From Enorma phocaeensis (GTDB lineage: Bacteria; Actinomycetota; Coriobacteriia; Coriobacteriales; Coriobacteriaceae): a stretch of 64,000 nt of DNA. Below are positions 61,223-64,000 of this stretch, in pieces; within the stretch, counting starts at the first letter, position 1, and each line of letters starts with the position of its first letter. Below the pieces are notes generated by a model that was not told the origin of the DNA, made no database searches, and worked only from the letters and a program-made list of their open reading frames with translations. The position numbers and the translations under genes were made by a program. The stretch covers positions 186,001-250,000 of the forward strand of contig NZ_LT891969.1 of the NCBI RefSeq assembly GCF_900186505.1. Direction: 5' to 3'.

Positions 61223-62884
61223 ATGAAGATATTCCAGAGCATCAGGGGCAAGGTCATGGCCATCAGCGTGGCCGTGAGCGCTGCCGCCATGGTGGCCATC
61301 ACGCTCGCGGTGACGCTGGCGACCGGCTGGGCGATCGGCGCCACGATTGAGAACAGCCTGGACCAGCGCCTGGATGAGATAGAGGAGCAGCTCGCCGCCG
61401 GTGAGATGCCGCAAGAGCTGCGGGGCACAGGGGCGGACCTCGTGCAGATCATCGATGATACGGGCGCGGTGGTGGCGTCGAGCGATTGGGCGACCGATGT
61501 CGGCCCCATCTCGGAGGGAGGCCTCGCGGCGGGGGAGGAGCGGCGCGAGGAGCGCGACCGCGTCCCGCTTCAGATTGAGGTTCAAGACGAGGCGAACGAC
61601 TCCGAGGAGCCCGCGCCCGCGACCGGCGCGCCCGCGAGCCCTGCGGCGCCAGCGGCTTCCTCGGGCTATGACGATGCGCCCTCCTACGCGCCCGCGCCGA
61701 GCGCCCCTGCCGGCGGCGACTCGGGCTACGACGGCGGGTCGGGCTACGACGGCTCGATTCGCTCGCGCTTCGCCGCGACAGCCCGGGTCTTCGCCCGAAG
61801 CGGCCTTCTGGATGCCGACCTCGCCGACCTGCCTGTCACGGTCGAAGGCGTGAACCTCGACGCCTCGAGCGTCATGGGGACCGAGGGCCCGTTCGTCGTG
61901 GTGGAGCGCGGTGTGCAGACGCCCGACGGCGTGGTGACCGTCGCCGCCATGACATCGCTCGCCTTCGCGCGCGAGGCCATGGCCACGGTCGCGCTCATCT
62001 TGGCGGCCGTGATGCTCGTCGCCCTCATCGCCGTGGCCGGCCTCTCGTGGCTCATGGTGGCGCGCACGCTGGCCCCGGTGGAGCGCATGCGCCTCGAGGC
62101 CGAGGGCATCTCCATCAGCGACCTGGGCCGCCGCCTGCCCGTTCCCGAGCAGGATCGCGACCTGGGCGGGCTTGCCACCACGTTCAACGACATGCTCTCC
62201 CGGCTCGAGGCCGCCGTGGCCGAGCAGCGGCGCTTCGTCTCCGATGCGTCGCACGAGCTCAAGAGCCCGGTCGCCGCCATCCGCGTCATGCTCGAGACCA
62301 TGCGCGACCACCCCGACGCCGTGGACGCCGATACGCTCTCGCGCGATCTGCTCTCCGAGAACGACCGGCTCGGCGGCATCGTGGGCAACCTGCTTTTGCT
62401 CGCCCGCCAGGACGAGGGCGTCTCCCGCCTCGACAAGCAGCAGCTCGACCTGTGCGACCTGCTCTTCGAGGAGGCGACCGCCCTCAAGGCGCGCACCTCG
62501 TGCGAGGTCGATGTGGCGGGCGTGGAGCCGGTCGTGTGCACGGCCGACCACGAGGCCATCTCGCATGCGGTGCGCAACGTCCTCGACAACGCGGCGCGCT
62601 ACGCGAAGGGCAAGGTCGCGCTCGCGTGCCGCTTGGCCGAGGATGCGGGCAAGGAGTACGTGGAGATCGTCGTGAGCGACGACGGCCCGGGCATTGCGCT
62701 CAAGGACCGCGAGCGCGTGTTCGGCCGCTTCGTGCGCTTGGAGGAGGGCCGTTCGCGCAAGACCGGCAGCACCGGGCTTGGCCTCTCGGTGGTGCGCACC
62801 ATCGCGCGGCAGCACGGCGGGGATGCGTTCTTCACCGAACCAGAGCTCGGCGGCGCCACCGTCGTCATCCGCATCGAAGCGTAG
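61223..62884 (+). CDS. Sensor histidine kinase with GYD-repeat extracellular region
   Basis: 553 residues. TM1 is at about 10-38 (VMAISVAVSAAAMVAITLAV). The extracellular region of about 210 residues includes SSGYDDAPSYAPAP and GGDSGYDGGSGYDGS, matching the upstream lipoprotein. TM2 is at about 255-282, followed by HAMP. The phospho-acceptor is His344 in RFVSDASHELKSPVAAIRV. The ATPase has N box HAVRNVLDNAARYAKG, G1 SDDGPGI and G2 GSTGLGLSVVRTIARQHGG. Works with the regulator upstream. ATG preceded by GGGAG and AAGGAG. Confidence 0.93.
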   Translation: MKIFQSIRGKVMAISVAVSAAAMVAITLAVTLATGWAIGATIENSLDQRLDEIEEQLAAGEMPQELRGTGADLVQIIDDTGAVVASSDWATDVGPISEGGLAAGEERREERDRVPLQIEVQDEANDSEEPAPATGAPASPAAPAASSGYDDAPSYAPAPSAPAGGDSGYDGGSGYDGSIRSRFAATARVFARSGLLDADLADLPVTVEGVNLDASSVMGTEGPFVVVERGVQTPDGVVTVAAMTSLAFAREAMATVALILAAVMLVALIAVAGLSWLMVARTLAPVERMRLEAEGISISDLGRRLPVPEQDRDLGGLATTFNDMLSRLEAAVAEQRRFVSDASHELKSPVAAIRVMLETMRDHPDAVDADTLSRDLLSENDRLGGIVGNLLLLARQDEGVSRLDKQQLDLCDLLFEEATALKARTSCEVDVAGVEPVVCTADHEAISHAVRNVLDNAARYAKGKVALACRLAEDAGKEYVEIVVSDDGPGIALKDRERVFGRFVRLEEGRSRKTGSTGLGLSVVRTIARQHGGDAFFTEPELGGATVVIRIEA

Positions 62885-62915
62885 CGGGCGGGCGACTATC
62901 GTTTCGCCGGGGCGG

Positions 62916-63254
62916 TCATTTCAAGCCGGGGCGATTGTTCTCGCCCCACGCGCAAAGCCGATCGAGCACGTCCATGAGGGATGCGCCCCGCTCGATCAAG
63001 GAATACTCGACGCGCGGCGGGATCTGGGGGAACTCCCGGCGGCTGACAAGGCCGTCCGCCTCGAGCTCCTTGAGGCTGCGGGAAAGCGTGCGGTCCGATA
63101 CGCCGCCCAGATAACGGCGCATTTCGTTGAAGCGGACGGGCTCGTACTCCATGAGGCAGTAGAGAATCGACATCTTATGCTCGCCCCGGATAAGCGAGAG
63201 CGTGTAGCTGTAGCCCGTATCCTCAAAGGAGGCTCCCTCGATCCCTTGCACCAT
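62916..63254 (-). CDS. HxlR family transcriptional regulator
   Basis: A 112-residue winged-helix protein. The HxlR pattern is LIRGEHKMSILYCLMEYEPVRFNEMRRYLGGVSDRTLSRSLKELEADGLVSRREFPQIPPRVEYSLIERGASLMDVL-like, seen throughout residues 20-100. The usual single N-terminal Cys before the first helix is missing here, so thiol sensing is unlikely. Convergent with the kinase gene; its target is unknown. Confidence 0.88.
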   Translation of the reverse strand: MVQGIEGASFEDTGYSYTLSLIRGEHKMSILYCLMEYEPVRFNEMRRYLGGVSDRTLSRSLKELEADGLVSRREFPQIPPRVEYSLIERGASLMDVLDRLCAWGENNRPGLK

Positions 63255-63368
63255 ATAATCCCTCTTTGCGGCCCTGCGGGGAGGGTCGCTCGATCTGAAC
63301 GCAGATGAGCTGGGGCGCCTTGGGGTTGTACGAAGACGGACCTTGGGGAACCGGGCCGCCTCGCTCGG

Positions 63369-63983
63369 CTAGCGCTCCGCCTCCGCAGCGAGCTCGATCC
63401 GGCTCCGGTCTGCGAGTCTTGCGAAGTCCGGCCCGAGCCAGACGCCCAGCTCGCCTGGTCCCAGCACGAGGGGCATGCGGTTGTGCACCGGCGACACGCT
63501 GGCATTCGGCTCCGTCGTCACGATGGAGAAATGTCCATCCTCCTGCACCGCGGCAAGCAGGAAGGCGTGCGCGCCGAGCACGCGGAAGCGGTATTGTCGG
63601 CGGACGGGCTTGCCGGTGCGCTCGCTTGCCACGCGCTCGGTAGCATGGCTCTCGTAGAAGGCGCGCACCGGGACCGCGCAGCGCCCGGTCGCGATGGCGC
63701 CCGCCCACATGCCGCCGCCGCGATCCAGCTGCTCCAGGGCGGACTCGATGCGCGTGTTGAACACGGCGCCCGCTTTGCCCTCGAGCGGGAAGCCCCAGGC
63801 GAGCTGTACCACGACAAGGTCCCCCTCGCACGGCAGGTACACTGGCACAACGGACCCCGGATGCGCGTCGTGCGCGGGGTCGGGGCGCTCGATAAGGCTG
63901 ATCGCGTGCGTGCCCTTCCGCCCGCGCGCATCGAGCGCGGCCTGGGCCTCCTCAACGGTGAGCGGGCACATTCTAACGCACAT
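63369..63983 (-). CDS. SRAP (SOS response-associated peptidase, YedK/HMCES) protein
   Basis: A 204-residue protein that crosslinks to abasic sites in single-stranded DNA. The start MCVRMCPLTVEE gives the essential Cys2 after Met removal. FNTRIESAL holds the Asn/Arg/Glu set, RCAVPVRAFYESHA corresponds to the RCIVPxxGFYEW block with the conserved Glu, and SPVHNRMPLVL has the catalytic His. The FYEW Trp is Ser here. No LexA box is visible upstream within the window. Confidence 0.88.
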   Translation of the reverse strand: MCVRMCPLTVEEAQAALDARGRKGTHAISLIERPDPAHDAHPGSVVPVYLPCEGDLVVVQLAWGFPLEGKAGAVFNTRIESALEQLDRGGGMWAGAIATGRCAVPVRAFYESHATERVASERTGKPVRRQYRFRVLGAHAFLLAAVQEDGHFSIVTTEPNASVSPVHNRMPLVLGPGELGVWLGPDFARLADRSRIELAAEAER

Positions 63984-64000
63984 CTCGAGCTCCTCGTTAC

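Overview
The window looks like chromosome of a high-GC Gram-positive bacterium, most likely a member of Coriobacteriia such as Collinsella or a close relative. This is inferred from four things: strong G/C bias at third codon positions, an actinobacterial-style Rho with a long basic N-terminal extension, LexA boxes of the CGAAC-N4-GTTCG type, and a sortase-type C-terminal signal. No 16S gene is present, so genus is not proven.

Layout. 1-1115: end of an IS200-type transposase gene with a hairpin-rich right end, then a 533-bp ISL3-like MITE. 1282-4151: degV, a nitroreductase, a small membrane protein and an rRNA m5C methyltransferase. 4188-7641: an ECF transporter operon (S component, fused double ATPase, EcfT) behind a leader peptide with three Trp codons and an intrinsic terminator. 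This is a classical trp attenuator and points to tryptophan as the substrate. 8004-23232: lipid kinase, RNase D, XseAB, HIT protein, acetate kinase, PflX-like radical SAM protein, PncB, ProB, ProA, fructokinase, HD protein, HMA protein, GpmA and an acetyltransferase. 23329-24645: an AAA/DUF4143 ATPase with two matched palindromes over its promoter and leader. 24905-29627: a pair of fused ABC transporters divergent from an AraC regulator. 29700-38803: CarD, ArgS, Rho, CorA, SDR, a two-TM hypothetical protein and a VanZ-like protein. 38974-40741: tRNA-His, tRNA-Lys and an IS110/IS1111-type element inserted just after the tRNA terminator. 40909-43580: a CofE-like protein and the uncharacterised NifU-like/GGGtGRT pair. 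43958-49001: a TetR regulator divergent from an ABC ATPase and a very large FtsX-type permease. 49469-55465: sufCBDSU divergent from an Rrf2 regulator, with two long matching operator candidates. 55730-57424: a sortase-anchored surface protein. 57564-59645: an SOS cassette with two LexA boxes, a Y-family polymerase and two small proteins. 59825-62884: a lipoprotein and a two-component system that share Gly-Tyr-Asp repeats. 62916-63983: an HxlR regulator and an SRAP protein.

Three copies of a structured dispersed repeat (three nested stems, about 130-150 nt) occur at 852-983, 43753-43897 and 49239-49382; the first lies inside the MITE. The strongest candidates for something new are the attenuator-controlled ECF transporter, this repeat family, the GYD lipoprotein/sensor-kinase unit with direct repeats in its promoter, the double-palindrome AAA gene and the GGGtGRT pair.
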